Part shown: positions 1 to 8,228 of the stretch, one piece after another
Position numbering within the stretch: position 1 is the first letter of the stretch
Layout of the letters: every line of letters begins with the position of its first letter
Assembly: GCF_003751505.1 (NCBI RefSeq)
Contig: NZ_RJVB01000005.1
Coordinates: forward strand, 310,001 to 374,000
DNA: 64,000 bases
Reading direction: 5' to 3'
Source: Erwinia sp. JUb26
GTDB taxonomy: Bacteria; Pseudomonadota; Gammaproteobacteria; Enterobacterales; Enterobacteriaceae
Made by a program: the position numbers and the translations under genes
The notes under the pieces: model-generated
What the model saw: the letters and a program-made list of their open reading frames with translations, nothing else
What the model was told of the DNA's origin: nothing
The model's database searches: none

Positions 1-1
1 G

Positions 2-217
2 CGTGGCATGGTAGGCCACGGTTTTGGTTTTGCCGTGCTGGTGACCCGTCCGAGCGGCCAGTTCAGCTACGACGGTAAGCCGCTATCCCTGGTGGAGCTG
101 AAAGATGAGGTGGAAGGATCCGGGCTGGCTGCCGCCTGGCTGGCGGGCGATCGGTTAACCAAGCCCGCCGAGCTGTTCGTGGAATACTGCAAGGCCGAGC
201 TGTCTGGCATGCTGTGA
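2..217 (+). CDS. LysR-type transcriptional regulator, C-terminal fragment (5' end outside window)
   Basis: The frame is open from the window edge and ends in TGA at 215-217, leaving 71 codons. The visible part has the pattern RGMVGHGFGFAVLV, then a short loop and GLAAAWL. This looks like the end of a LysR substrate-binding domain, where a glycine-rich turn is followed by the last strand and helix. The DNA-binding N-terminus is missing, so the assignment rests on about a quarter of the protein. It faces the leftward operon at 237-3940 tail to tail and may or may not regulate it. A different periplasmic-binding-like fold cannot be excluded. Confidence 0.6.
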   Translation, partial: RGMVGHGFGFAVLVTRPSGQFSYDGKPLSLVELKDEVEGSGLAAAWLAGDRLTKPAELFVEYCKAELSGML

Positions 218-236
218 AATTAAGCCCGCGCGCCGT

Positions 237-1400
237 TCAGGCGCGCAGCCAGCGCGTCAGATTACCCAACATATTCATACAGGCATCGAGCTGATCCACG
301 CTGATGAACTCATCCGGCTTATGCCCCTGTTCCATACTCCCCGGACCGCAGACCAGCGTGGTGATACCCGCCTGATGAAACAATCCGCCTTCGGTGCCGA
401 AGGCAACGGTGCTGAAACTGTCGCTGCCGCACCATTCGGCCAGCAGGCGGGAAAACCGGCAACGCGGATCGGTCAGCAGGCCGGGATACTGGCTGAGCGG
501 CTGAAAAGTGATGCTGCAGTCATCAGCTTTTTGCCGCATCGCGGGCAGCAGTTCGTTTTGCGCATACTGCCCGATCCGCTCAATCACCGCGTCGGCGGGC
601 GCATCGGGCAGGTGGCGGATCTCAAAGTCAAACTGGCAGGACTGAGGCACGATATTTAACGCGGCGCCGCCGGAAATCATACCCACCTGCAGGGTGCTGA
701 ACGCCGGATCGAAGCGGCTGTCCTGCACTTCAGCCAGCCGTTCGCCCTCATCCATCAATCGGGCAATCAGCCTGCTGGCATACTCAATCGCATTCACTCC
801 CTGCGGCGCATAGGCGGAATGGCAGGCGTGACCACGCACGTTACAGCGCATCGCCACTTTACCTTTATGGCCGTAAACCGGCCGCATCTGCGTGGGTTCG
901 CCGATAATACATAGCGCCGGTCTATCCGCCGCATCGGCCAGCATTTCGGTCAGGCTACGCACGCCGAGGCAGCCGACCTCTTCATCGTAGGAAAACGCCA
1001 GATGCAGCGGCTGGCGCAGAGGCTGGGCGATAAAATCGGGGACTGAAGCCAGCACGCAGGCGAGGAAACCCTTCATATCGGTGCTGCCTCGGCCGTAGTA
1101 GCGACCGTCCTGCTCCGTCAGCGCAAATGGCGGCACGCTCCACGTTTGGCCATCGACCGGCACCACGTCGGTATGGCCAGATAACATCACGCCGCCCGCG
1201 CCGTCCGGCCCGATGCGGGCATACAGATTCGCCTTGCTGCCGCTGTCGTTGTGCAGCAGCCGGGCCTCCACGCCGTGTTCTCTCAGCCAGCCCTGAACAA
1301 AGTGGATCAGCGCCAGATTAGATTCGCGGCTGGTGGTATCAAACGCCAGCAGCTGCGCCAGCAGATCGCGCACCGGGCTACTCATCGCCGGGTACGCCAT
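237..1400 (-). CDS. ArgE-like M20 amidohydrolase (acetylornithine deacetylase family)
   Basis: The protein has 387 residues, close to ArgE and other M20 metallopeptidases. Expected metal and catalytic motifs are present: HTDVVPV near residue 77, GRGSTDMKG with the bridging Asp, YDEEVGCLG with the catalytic Glu pair, then GEPT and HKG. Such enzymes use two zinc ions to cleave the amide of N-acyl amino acids. It is the last gene of a leftward operon and its start overlaps the DUF1028 gene by 23 bases. A second in-frame ATG at 1385 would shorten it by five residues. The operon partners (RidA-like, DUF1028, NCS1 transporter) suggest catabolism of an imported N-substituted compound and not arginine synthesis. 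It is therefore not called argE. Confidence 0.8.
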   Translation of the reverse strand: MAYPAMSSPVRDLLAQLLAFDTTSRESNLALIHFVQGWLREHGVEARLLHNDSGSKANLYARIGPDGAGGVMLSGHTDVVPVDGQTWSVPPFALTEQDGRYYGRGSTDMKGFLACVLASVPDFIAQPLRQPLHLAFSYDEEVGCLGVRSLTEMLADAADRPALCIIGEPTQMRPVYGHKGKVAMRCNVRGHACHSAYAPQGVNAIEYASRLIARLMDEGERLAEVQDSRFDPAFSTLQVGMISGGAALNIVPQSCQFDFEIRHLPDAPADAVIERIGQYAQNELLPAMRQKADDCSITFQPLSQYPGLLTDPRCRFSRLLAEWCGSDSFSTVAFGTEGGLFHQAGITTLVCGPGSMEQGHKPDEFISVDQLDACMNMLGNLTRWLRA

Positions 1401-2052
1401 AGCCGGGCGCCAGGCGCGGATCGAGGGCTCGCGTCAGATAGTCCTGCGCCTGCGGCTCCCAGGCCTGCCAGAGTGCGGCCAGCCGGGCAAGCGGGGTCTC
1501 ATCGGACCAGTCAACCCGGAGATCGACCAGCGGCCAGCTGCGATCGCCCACCACTTTCAGCGCGGCAGAATGCACTGGCCCGGCTTCTCCTCCCTGCGCC
1601 AGCCCCGCCTCCATCGCAAGGATCAGTCGCTGTGCCAGCGGGCCCCGACTGTTCTCAAAGGCGCTGACCATGGCGACGATCACCGGTTTCCCCGCCAGCA
1701 TATTCCCGGCGGCCACGCAGTCTCTGCCCTGCACGGCATGATGCACTCCCAGCGTCCGTGCGCCGCTGAAGGCGGCGGTGCGGCCATCACGGCCAATGAC
1801 CGTCACCTGGCGATACTGGCGGTGTTCGTCACGGTCCAGCGCGGCATCTAATGCCCCCTGTACGCTGGCACCGTGATGCAGCGCTGAAAGGATTTCCGGG
1901 CCGAGGGCTGGCAGGGTGATGTTCTGGCTGGATACGGCACCGGCACCGCTCAGCACCCACGGGCAGCGGGCGCCCACCGCCATGCTGGATGAACTGACGG
2001 CAACGCCAAACTGGCCGGTTTCACTACAGCGTGCAGCGATTGAAAAGGTCAT
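1378..2052 (-). CDS. DUF1028 family protein (putative Ntn-hydrolase fold)
   Basis: This 224-residue protein begins MTFSIAARCSETGQFGVAV and continues with the SSSMAVGARCPW and GAVSSQN segments typical of DUF1028 (PF06267). Members adopt an Ntn-hydrolase-like fold, so amide-bond hydrolysis is likely, but I know of no firm substrate. Its start overlaps the stop of the RidA-like gene by four bases, and its 3' end overlaps the ArgE-like start, so the three genes are translationally coupled. No signal peptide or membrane segment is visible, so it should be cytoplasmic. The family is confident; the function is inferred only from the neighbours. Confidence 0.8.
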   Translation of the reverse strand: MTFSIAARCSETGQFGVAVSSSSMAVGARCPWVLSGAGAVSSQNITLPALGPEILSALHHGASVQGALDAALDRDEHRQYRQVTVIGRDGRTAAFSGARTLGVHHAVQGRDCVAAGNMLAGKPVIVAMVSAFENSRGPLAQRLILAMEAGLAQGGEAGPVHSAALKVVGDRSWPLVDLRVDWSDETPLARLAALWQAWEPQAQDYLTRALDPRLAPGYGVPGDE

Positions 2053-2477
2053 AGCGCCTCCTCGTCCGGGATCACGGCAATCACATCAATTTCCATCAGC
2101 CACTGCGGCTGCGCCAGCCCCGACACCACCAGACCGGTGGAGATAGGGAACACGCCCTTCAGCCATTTTCCCACTTCCTGGTAGACCGGTTCGCGGTAGC
2201 GCGGATCGGTAAGATAGGTGGTGGTTTTGACAATGTGCGACAGGTCGCTGCCCGCCTCTTCCAGCAGCTGCTTCACGTTTTTCATCGCCTGCTCCGCCTG
2301 CGCGCGCGGATCGCCCAGTCCCACCAGCGCACCGGAAAAGTCAGTGCCAACCTGGCCACGTACGTAAACGGTATTGCCCGCCCGCACCGCCTGGCACAGA
2401 TCGTTATCCAGGCTCTGATTCGGGTAGGTCGCTTTGGTGTTAAACATGCGAATGCGGGTATGCGTTGGTTTGCTCAT
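2049..2477 (-). CDS. RidA/YjgF-family protein, atypical active site
   Basis: The 142-residue protein has the Rid fold signature: an N-terminal strand with AVRAGNTVYVRGQVG, the helix QAEQAMKNVKQLLEEAG, then HIVKTTTYLTDPRYREPV. Classical RidA deaminates reactive enamines and imines and uses an arginine in an A-R-(S/T) motif near residue 105. Here the matching stretch reads PISTGLVVSG, without that arginine. It therefore belongs with the Rid subgroups of different or unknown chemistry. It is second in the leftward operon, 56 bases after the transporter, and overlaps the DUF1028 gene by four bases. Operon context suggests it handles an intermediate of the same pathway. Confidence 0.82.
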   Translation of the reverse strand: MSKPTHTRIRMFNTKATYPNQSLDNDLCQAVRAGNTVYVRGQVGTDFSGALVGLGDPRAQAEQAMKNVKQLLEEAGSDLSHIVKTTTYLTDPRYREPVYQEVGKWLKGVFPISTGLVVSGLAQPQWLMEIDVIAVIPDEEAL

Positions 2478-2533
2478 CGATTAACTCCTGTAAAACGGGT
2501 CAGGAAGGCCGCTCTCGGCGGCCGACGGAAAAT

Positions 2534-3940
2534 TCAGGCAGGACGGCAGTCGCTCTGCTGCCTGCGGCGGTACGCGCTGTTGCGGCTGGCCAGCCAGTAG
2601 TAAAGCGGTGACGTCACCAGCAGACCAACCAGCCAGGAGAGGTCCGCGCCGTTAATCCAGGCGGAAACCGGGCCCACGTAAAGCGGGGTGTTCATAAAGG
2701 GGATCTGCACCACAATGCCGATGCCGTAGGCCAGCAGCGCCTGCGGGTTATAGCGACCATAGATCCCGCCATTTACCTGAAAAATGGAGTGGATATCGTA
2801 GTGACCTTTGTGGATGGCATAAAAGTCGATCAGATTGATTGCGGTCCAGGGAACCAGCACCACCAGCAGCGCCAGCACCAGATCCACAAAGTGGCTGATG
2901 AAGTCCGCCGAGGCAAAAATCGCCGCCACCGAGCAGAGTACCAGCGCGATGACCGACAGCACCGATCGGCTCCTGCTGCCGGGGATCCAGCGCCAGAAAA
3001 AGGTCTGCACCAGGGTGATTAACGACATCACCGCGCCGTACAGATTCAGGGCGTTATGGCTGATCACGCTGAGCATAAACAGCACCAGCATCAGCGGGCC
3101 AATCGCGCCGGTGGCGATCCTGACGGCATCCATGGTCTGCAGCCCCGGCGGGGTCGCGAGTACCGCCACCGCACCAAAAATAAACGACAGGCTGGAGCCG
3201 AGCGTCGACCCCCAATAGGTGGCCCAGAAGGTGCCCGCCACGGAAACATCCTCCGGCAGATAGCGGGAGTAATCGGAAACGTAGGGTGCAAAGGCGATCT
3301 GCCACAGCGCGGCCAGCGACACCGTCGCCAGCCAGCCGTAAAGTGAAAAGCCACCGCGCGTCAGGAAATCTGCGGTGTGGATATGGCTAAAGATATAGCC
3401 GAAGCCCAGCACGATGCCGATCCCCAGCACCCAGGTCCCGATGCGGTTCAGCACGTGGATAAACCGATAGCCGATAATGCCGATAATCCCGGATCCCACG
3501 GCCCCGATAACAATCCCCACCGGCAGCGGTATGCTGGGTGCAATGCCGTGCAGCGATTCACCGGCCAGCACGATATTCGAGGTAAAAAAGCCCACGTACA
3601 TCACGCCGGCAATCGCCACCACCAGCAGTGAACCCAGCGAACCAAACTGGGCGCGGCTTTGTATCATTTGTGGAATACCCATCTGCGGGCCCTGCGCGGA
3701 GTGCAGCGCCATCAGCGCGCCGCCCGCCAGATGGCCGACCAGAATGGCCACCACGCCCCACAGTAAGTTCAGATGGAACAGCTGCACGGCCAGCGCTCCG
3801 GTGACGATCGGCAGCGGGGCGATATTTCCGCCAAACCACAGGGTAAACAGATCGCGGGTTTTGCCGTGACGATCGGCGGGAGGAACGTAGCCAATGGTGT
3901 GTTTCTCAATCAGCGGCGGTGAAGTTTCTGTTGGCGACAT
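2534..3940 (-). CDS. NCS1-family (cytosine/purine/hydantoin-type) permease
   Basis: An inner-membrane protein of 468 residues with about twelve hydrophobic segments. The opening IEKHTIGYVPPADRHGKTRDLFTLWFGGN is cut here to its key part, DRHG-x8-WFGGN, typical of NCS1 permeases such as CodB and PucI. SDYSRYLP in the middle is another family hallmark. NCS1 proteins import nucleobases, hydantoins, allantoin or thiamine by cation symport. The ATG at 3938-3940 is chosen because GGAG lies six bases upstream, better than the TTG at 3952. It is the first gene of the leftward operon with RidA-like, DUF1028 and ArgE-like genes, so it probably supplies their substrate. The exact ligand cannot be read from sequence. 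Confidence 0.85.
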   Translation of the reverse strand: MSPTETSPPLIEKHTIGYVPPADRHGKTRDLFTLWFGGNIAPLPIVTGALAVQLFHLNLLWGVVAILVGHLAGGALMALHSAQGPQMGIPQMIQSRAQFGSLGSLLVVAIAGVMYVGFFTSNIVLAGESLHGIAPSIPLPVGIVIGAVGSGIIGIIGYRFIHVLNRIGTWVLGIGIVLGFGYIFSHIHTADFLTRGGFSLYGWLATVSLAALWQIAFAPYVSDYSRYLPEDVSVAGTFWATYWGSTLGSSLSFIFGAVAVLATPPGLQTMDAVRIATGAIGPLMLVLFMLSVISHNALNLYGAVMSLITLVQTFFWRWIPGSRSRSVLSVIALVLCSVAAIFASADFISHFVDLVLALLVVLVPWTAINLIDFYAIHKGHYDIHSIFQVNGGIYGRYNPQALLAYGIGIVVQIPFMNTPLYVGPVSAWINGADLSWLVGLLVTSPLYYWLASRNSAYRRRQQSDCRPA

Positions 3941-3952
3941 AGCAGGCTCCAA

Positions 3953-4264
3953 AGTCAGAAAGTACAGGGGTGTCGAGGCGTTGGCGCATCGTTTTTATAT
4001 TGAGGCGATAATGCGCTCTCTTTTTTCGACGGGTAAATAAGTATGTTTATGGTCAGAAAGAATGAAAAAACTGTGCAGGACAATCCAGTAGTGATTTAAC
4101 GAAAATGCAACATTTGAGATAAGCAGGGAGAATTGCAGCGGCGGCAGACGAATTTTTATTGCATCGTTAATTTATCGTCAGTGATGAACTTAATAATATT
4201 TTACCGTATCTGATTCGCTCCTTAGGCTGCATTTGACGATTCAATAAGCCCTGAGGACAGAGAA
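3953..4264. promoter_or_regulatory. Divergent intergenic region between NCS1 permease and flavin monooxygenase
   Basis: About 310 bases separate two divergently read genes and must carry both promoters. The stretch is AT-rich compared with the flanking genes. A GAGGACAGAG ribosome site precedes the monooxygenase ATG at 4265. I see no operator or sigma-54 site that I would defend. Confidence 0.5.
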
Positions 4265-5539
4265 ATGACGCCAGAAATAACCTTCATTGATACGCTGGTT
4301 GTCGGTGCCGGTCAGGCCGGTGTGGCGATGAGCGAACACCTGACGCGGCTGGACATCCCCCACATCGTGTTAGAAAAAAATCGTATTGCTGAAGCCTGGC
4401 GCACCGGGCGATGGGATTCGCTGGTGGCGAACGGCCCCGCCTGGCACGACCGCTTTCCCGGCATGGCGTTTTCCGACATCAGCCCGGACGGTTTTGTGCC
4501 GAAAGAGCGCGTGGCCGACTACATGGAGACCTATGCCCGCCGCTTCGATGCCCCCATCCGCACCGGCGTTGAGGTGCGACGGGTCGATCGCAATACCGGC
4601 AAGCCCGGCTTTCGCGTTGAAACCTCAGTCGGCGTTTTTGAGGCCCGCCACCTGGTGGTGGCCACCGGTCCTTTCCAGTGCCCGGCCATTCCTGCCGTCG
4701 CACCACAAACCGCAGAACTGACGCAGCTGCATTCGGCACACTATCGTAACCCCGCGCAGCTTCCCGCCGGGGCGGTGATGATCGTCGGTGCCGGTTCATC
4801 CGGCGTGCAAATCGCCGAGGAGCTTAACCGCGCCGGAAAAGAAGTGTATCTCTCCGTTGGCCCGCACGACCGCCCGCCACGCAGCTATCGCGGGCGCGAT
4901 TTTTGCTGGTGGCTGGGCGTGCTGGGGCTGTGGGATAAAGCGACCACGGAACCGGGGAAAGAACACGTGACGATCGCCGTCAGCGGTGCCAACGGCGGCC
5001 ATACGGTTGATTTCCGCAAACTGGCGGAGGAAGGCGTCAGGCTGGTGGGCCGCACGAAGCATTTTACCAACGGCGTGGCGGAGTTTGAAAACGACCTGGC
5101 GCAGAACATCGAGCGCGGGGATGAGAACTATCTGTCGCTGCTGGACGCTGCCGATGCATGGGTGACCCGCAACGGCGAGGACCTTCCGGAGGAGCCTCAG
5201 GCGCGAGTAATTCGCCCGGCACCGGCCTGTATGACGTCACCGGAGCTGCGGCTTGATCTGGCCGATAGCAATATCACCGCCATTATCTGGGCAACGGGCT
5301 TTACCACCGATTATCGCTGGCTGAACGTTGACGCCTTCGATGCGCAGGGTAAGCCCCAGCATCAACGCGGCGTGTCATCGGAATCCGGGGTCTATTTTCT
5401 CGGCTTACCGTGGCAGTCACGCCGAGGTTCGTCATTTATCTGGGGAGTCTGGCACGACGCGAAATACATCGCCGATCAGATCGCCATTCAGCGCAACTAC
5501 CTCGCCTGGCAGCAGGCGCCGTCATCGCGAAAGGAATAA
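4265..5539 (+). CDS. Flavin-containing monooxygenase / FAD-NAD(P)H oxidoreductase
   Basis: The 424-residue protein carries two dinucleotide-binding motifs: VVGAGQAGVAMSEHL near residue 13 for FAD and IVGAGSSGVQIAEEL near residue 175 for NADPH. Between them is the ATGPFQCP motif seen in class B flavin monooxygenases, and IIWATGFTTDYRW near the C-terminus matches the conserved ATG closing motif. Enzymes of this type oxidise soft nucleophiles (N or S) or perform Baeyer-Villiger reactions. It has no signal peptide, so it is cytoplasmic. It is read divergently from the NCS1 operon and may act in the same catabolic route, but only position supports this. The substrate is unknown. Confidence 0.8.
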   Translation: MTPEITFIDTLVVGAGQAGVAMSEHLTRLDIPHIVLEKNRIAEAWRTGRWDSLVANGPAWHDRFPGMAFSDISPDGFVPKERVADYMETYARRFDAPIRTGVEVRRVDRNTGKPGFRVETSVGVFEARHLVVATGPFQCPAIPAVAPQTAELTQLHSAHYRNPAQLPAGAVMIVGAGSSGVQIAEELNRAGKEVYLSVGPHDRPPRSYRGRDFCWWLGVLGLWDKATTEPGKEHVTIAVSGANGGHTVDFRKLAEEGVRLVGRTKHFTNGVAEFENDLAQNIERGDENYLSLLDAADAWVTRNGEDLPEEPQARVIRPAPACMTSPELRLDLADSNITAIIWATGFTTDYRWLNVDAFDAQGKPQHQRGVSSESGVYFLGLPWQSRRGSSFIWGVWHDAKYIADQIAIQRNYLAWQQAPSSRKE

Positions 5540-5627
5540 CGTCAAAAAACGACGGAGAGGTAAGAACGCGGCCGGAAAGGGGACAGATCCGCTTTCCGCG
5601 CCGTGACAAATCCGCTTTCCGGCCGTG

Positions 5628-7064
5628 TTAGCCTGCGGCTTTCTCGGCAGAACGGGTTTTCTGCACAGCCTGCAAAATCACCGGCTCCAGCAGCCGGGCC
5701 ACGGCGGCAAAGGCGGGCACCACCACCGAATTACCAAACTGGCGGTAGGACTGGGTATCCGACACCGGAATACGAAACGTCTTTTCGCCCGGTTTTTCGA
5801 AGCCCATCAGGCGGGCGCACTCACGCGGCGTCAGCCTGCGCGGACGGTGTTCGAGGTTAGCCGCATCGTGGAACGATTTTTCGCCCAGCGCCTTGTCCCA
5901 TCCCCGGTCGATCAGGATCTCGGAACCATCCTTGTGGTAGCGCGCGGACAGGGTGCGCGACACCACATGACGATCCGCGGGTGACACCAGCCCGTAGCCA
6001 AAACCGTTACCCTTCGCCTGGTGCTTCCTGGCGTAGTTGTAGAGGTACTCCCACAGTTTTACCGTCAGGATATATTTGCTCTCAACCTGCTTATCCAGCA
6101 GATCGGCGAAGGCGGGGCGCTGCGGCGGATAGAACTTCGCAACATCGCGCAGGGTAAAATCTTTCGCGAGGTCAAGATCGCGGCGGAAGCCCACCAGCAC
6201 GATGCGCTCGCGGTGCTGAGGCAGGAAATGCTTGCCGTCGATAATTTTTGGATCGGCGGCACCGTTAACGTCGGTATCGGCCACGTCGTAGCCGAGTTCG
6301 TCCAGCGTCTGCTGGATCACCCGGAACGTTTTGCCTTTATCGTGGCTTTTCAGATTTTTTACGTTCTCCAGCACGAAAATCGCCGGTTTTTTGACGGCAA
6401 TAATCCGCGCCACGTCAAAGAACAGCGTCCCCTGCGTATCGCATTCAAAACCGTGCGCCCGGCCAAGGGAATTCTTTTTGCTGACGCCCGCCAGGCTGAA
6501 CGGCTGGCAGGGAAAGCCCGCCAGCAGCACATCGTGCTGGGGGATCTGCCTGTCGATATGGGTATAGGCTTCCGCTTCAGCCACCTCGGGCTTATCGCTC
6601 AGCGTCACCTTGCGAATATCGGTATTAAACGTGTGCGCGCGCTCATCGTTATACCAGTTAGCCCGATAGGTTCTGACCGCGTAGGGGTTCCATTCGCTGG
6701 TGAACACGCACTGACCGCCAATCGCTTCAAAGCCGCTGCGAATGCCGCCGATGCCCGCGAAGAGATCGATAAAGCGGAAGGGATAGTGAGGATGATGCGC
6801 CGGTGGCTGCGGCAGCATCGCTTCAAGCGCGCTGACTTCCGCTGCGGTTAATGCCTGTGGGGCGGACTTACCGTTCATCCAGCGGCTCAGCGACTCGCGC
6901 GTCCAGCCGTCGCCGCCGACTGACTGCAGGCGTTCGGCAACGGTACGTCGATCGTAAATTTCCAACACCCGCAGCAGCAGTGCGAGATCCTCGTCGAGGC
7001 GGGCCTGTAATCCTTCACGGGAACCGGCCATCAGCGGCTGCAAGGCGGGCGGTAATTCTTTCAT
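5628..7064 (-). CDS. dcm: DNA (cytosine-5-)-methyltransferase, Dcm-like
   Basis: The 478-residue length is close to E. coli Dcm. An N-terminal helical segment (about 1-90) with [13 protein letters not shown] resembles the Dcm N-terminus. C5-methylase motifs follow in order: DLFAGIGG at about 100 (AdoMet binding), GFPCQPFS with catalytic Cys186, ENVKNL at about 233, QHRERI, and QFGNSVVVP at the C-terminus. E. coli Dcm methylates the second C of CCWGG; the same target is inferred here. In E. coli the mismatch endonuclease gene vsr overlaps the 3' end of dcm. Here only about 90 bases separate the stop from the convergent monooxygenase gene, so vsr is not adjacent. There is no restriction enzyme gene nearby. 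Confidence 0.88.
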   Translation of the reverse strand: MKELPPALQPLMAGSREGLQARLDEDLALLLRVLEIYDRRTVAERLQSVGGDGWTRESLSRWMNGKSAPQALTAAEVSALEAMLPQPPAHHPHYPFRFIDLFAGIGGIRSGFEAIGGQCVFTSEWNPYAVRTYRANWYNDERAHTFNTDIRKVTLSDKPEVAEAEAYTHIDRQIPQHDVLLAGFPCQPFSLAGVSKKNSLGRAHGFECDTQGTLFFDVARIIAVKKPAIFVLENVKNLKSHDKGKTFRVIQQTLDELGYDVADTDVNGAADPKIIDGKHFLPQHRERIVLVGFRRDLDLAKDFTLRDVAKFYPPQRPAFADLLDKQVESKYILTVKLWEYLYNYARKHQAKGNGFGYGLVSPADRHVVSRTLSARYHKDGSEILIDRGWDKALGEKSFHDAANLEHRPRRLTPRECARLMGFEKPGEKTFRIPVSDTQSYRQFGNSVVVPAFAAVARLLEPVILQAVQKTRSAEKAAG

Positions 7065-7120
7065 GACGATAATATTCCGGATTAATTTCGTGACAGGCTA
7101 TCACATAATTGCCCCAGGTT

Positions 7121-8101
7121 TTACAGGCGGCTCTCGCTATCCGCCTCCTGCGGCTGCTCGCGGTGATTTAACGGCAGGATCCGGCTGATTTCGCCACCGA
7201 AGCCGACGATCGTCAGCCGGGTTCCGCTCAGTTCGGCGACGGCAAAAGGCACGTTATCCGGTCCGTCGAGCATCCCTTTCAGGGTAATAAAATCGGTATT
7301 CTCACACCGATAGTAGCCGCCGCGATGGTCGTGGCCGGCAAAGTAGGCGCGGACCTGATAGCGGCACAGCAGATCCGCCACGGCTTCACCGTTCCACAAA
7401 ATGTGCTTTTTCAACGGTGCCAGCGGGTAGTGGCCAAAGACGATCACCGTTTCCCCCAGTGCCTGCGCCTGCTGCAGATTCTGCTCAATCCATGCCAGCT
7501 GCTGCTCGCCGACCGCGCCGTTCCAGCGCTGGGCCTGAGGCTGCTGCTGCGCCAGCAGTTCATCCAGCTGTGCGCGCGCCTGCTGCAGGTCGTCGCCGTT
7601 GCCCGCATTGCAGTAGAGGCTGATATCGTTACCGTCGATCACCAGAAAGCGATAGCCGCTGAGGCGGAAGTGGTAATAGCTTTTTGGCAGACCCAGCGGC
7701 GGGGTAAACGTCGCCAGATGCTCGGAGATCACCTGCGCATCGTGATTACCGATAATCGCCGCATGCGGGTGGCGCAGCGCATCATAGCGCGGTAGCAGTT
7801 CGCTGTAGCCAGACCAGTGGCGATCGACCAGATCGCCCAGCGTCGCAACAAAATCGAGCGGCAGATCGTTGAGGGTACTAATCGCCGAAGAAAGCTTGTG
7901 CAGTCCGTGACGGTAGTAGAGGTTGTTTTCCAGATCGGGATCGGCATCCGCATACTGCGGATCGGCAATCAGACCAAATCGCAGGATGCCGTCGGCCGGA
8001 TTCGGTGAGCGTAACGTCGGGGGCTGGTAAAGAATACCGGCCTCGCCCAGCGCCAGCCGCTGCGGCGGAGAAAGGGGATGAGGCAGCGCTTTGAAGGTCA
8101 T
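7121..8101 (-). CDS. Calcineurin-like metallophosphoesterase (ADP-ribose/CDP-alcohol pyrophosphatase type)
   Basis: The 326-residue protein shows the binuclear metallophosphoesterase motifs in order: LIADPQY (D-x-Q/H), TLGDLVDR (GDxxDR), IIGNHD (GNHD), FGHYP (GH) and YFAGHDHRGGYY (GHxH). The ADPQY variant at the first motif is typical of the ADPRibase-Mn subgroup, which cleaves ADP-ribose, CDP-alcohols and related diphosphates. No signal peptide is visible. It is read in the same direction as dcm and the LLM monooxygenase but with separate gaps, so an operon is not certain. The family is secure; the substrate is an inference. Confidence 0.8.
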   Translation of the reverse strand: MTFKALPHPLSPPQRLALGEAGILYQPPTLRSPNPADGILRFGLIADPQYADADPDLENNLYYRHGLHKLSSAISTLNDLPLDFVATLGDLVDRHWSGYSELLPRYDALRHPHAAIIGNHDAQVISEHLATFTPPLGLPKSYYHFRLSGYRFLVIDGNDISLYCNAGNGDDLQQARAQLDELLAQQQPQAQRWNGAVGEQQLAWIEQNLQQAQALGETVIVFGHYPLAPLKKHILWNGEAVADLLCRYQVRAYFAGHDHRGGYYRCENTDFITLKGMLDGPDNVPFAVAELSGTRLTIVGFGGEISRILPLNHREQPQEADSESRL

Positions 8102-8228
8102 CGTGCAGCGGATCCTGACAATAGAAACAGAGCCATATCCTGGCGGGCGGGAATGACGTTTTTATTGCCGGAACGTGACGTTTATACGACAGGACTTGGG
8201 CTGCCGGAGAGCGGCAGCCCGACAACAC

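Noticed and set aside
237-1400. Naming the M20 enzyme argE
   Set aside because: It is in an operon with DUF1028, Rid and transporter genes, and no arg genes are near; family-level naming is safer.
6021-6851. 276-codon open frame antisense to dcm
   Set aside because: It lies wholly inside the methylase gene, has no ribosome site and no recognisable domain; GC-rich coding DNA often leaves the opposite strand open.
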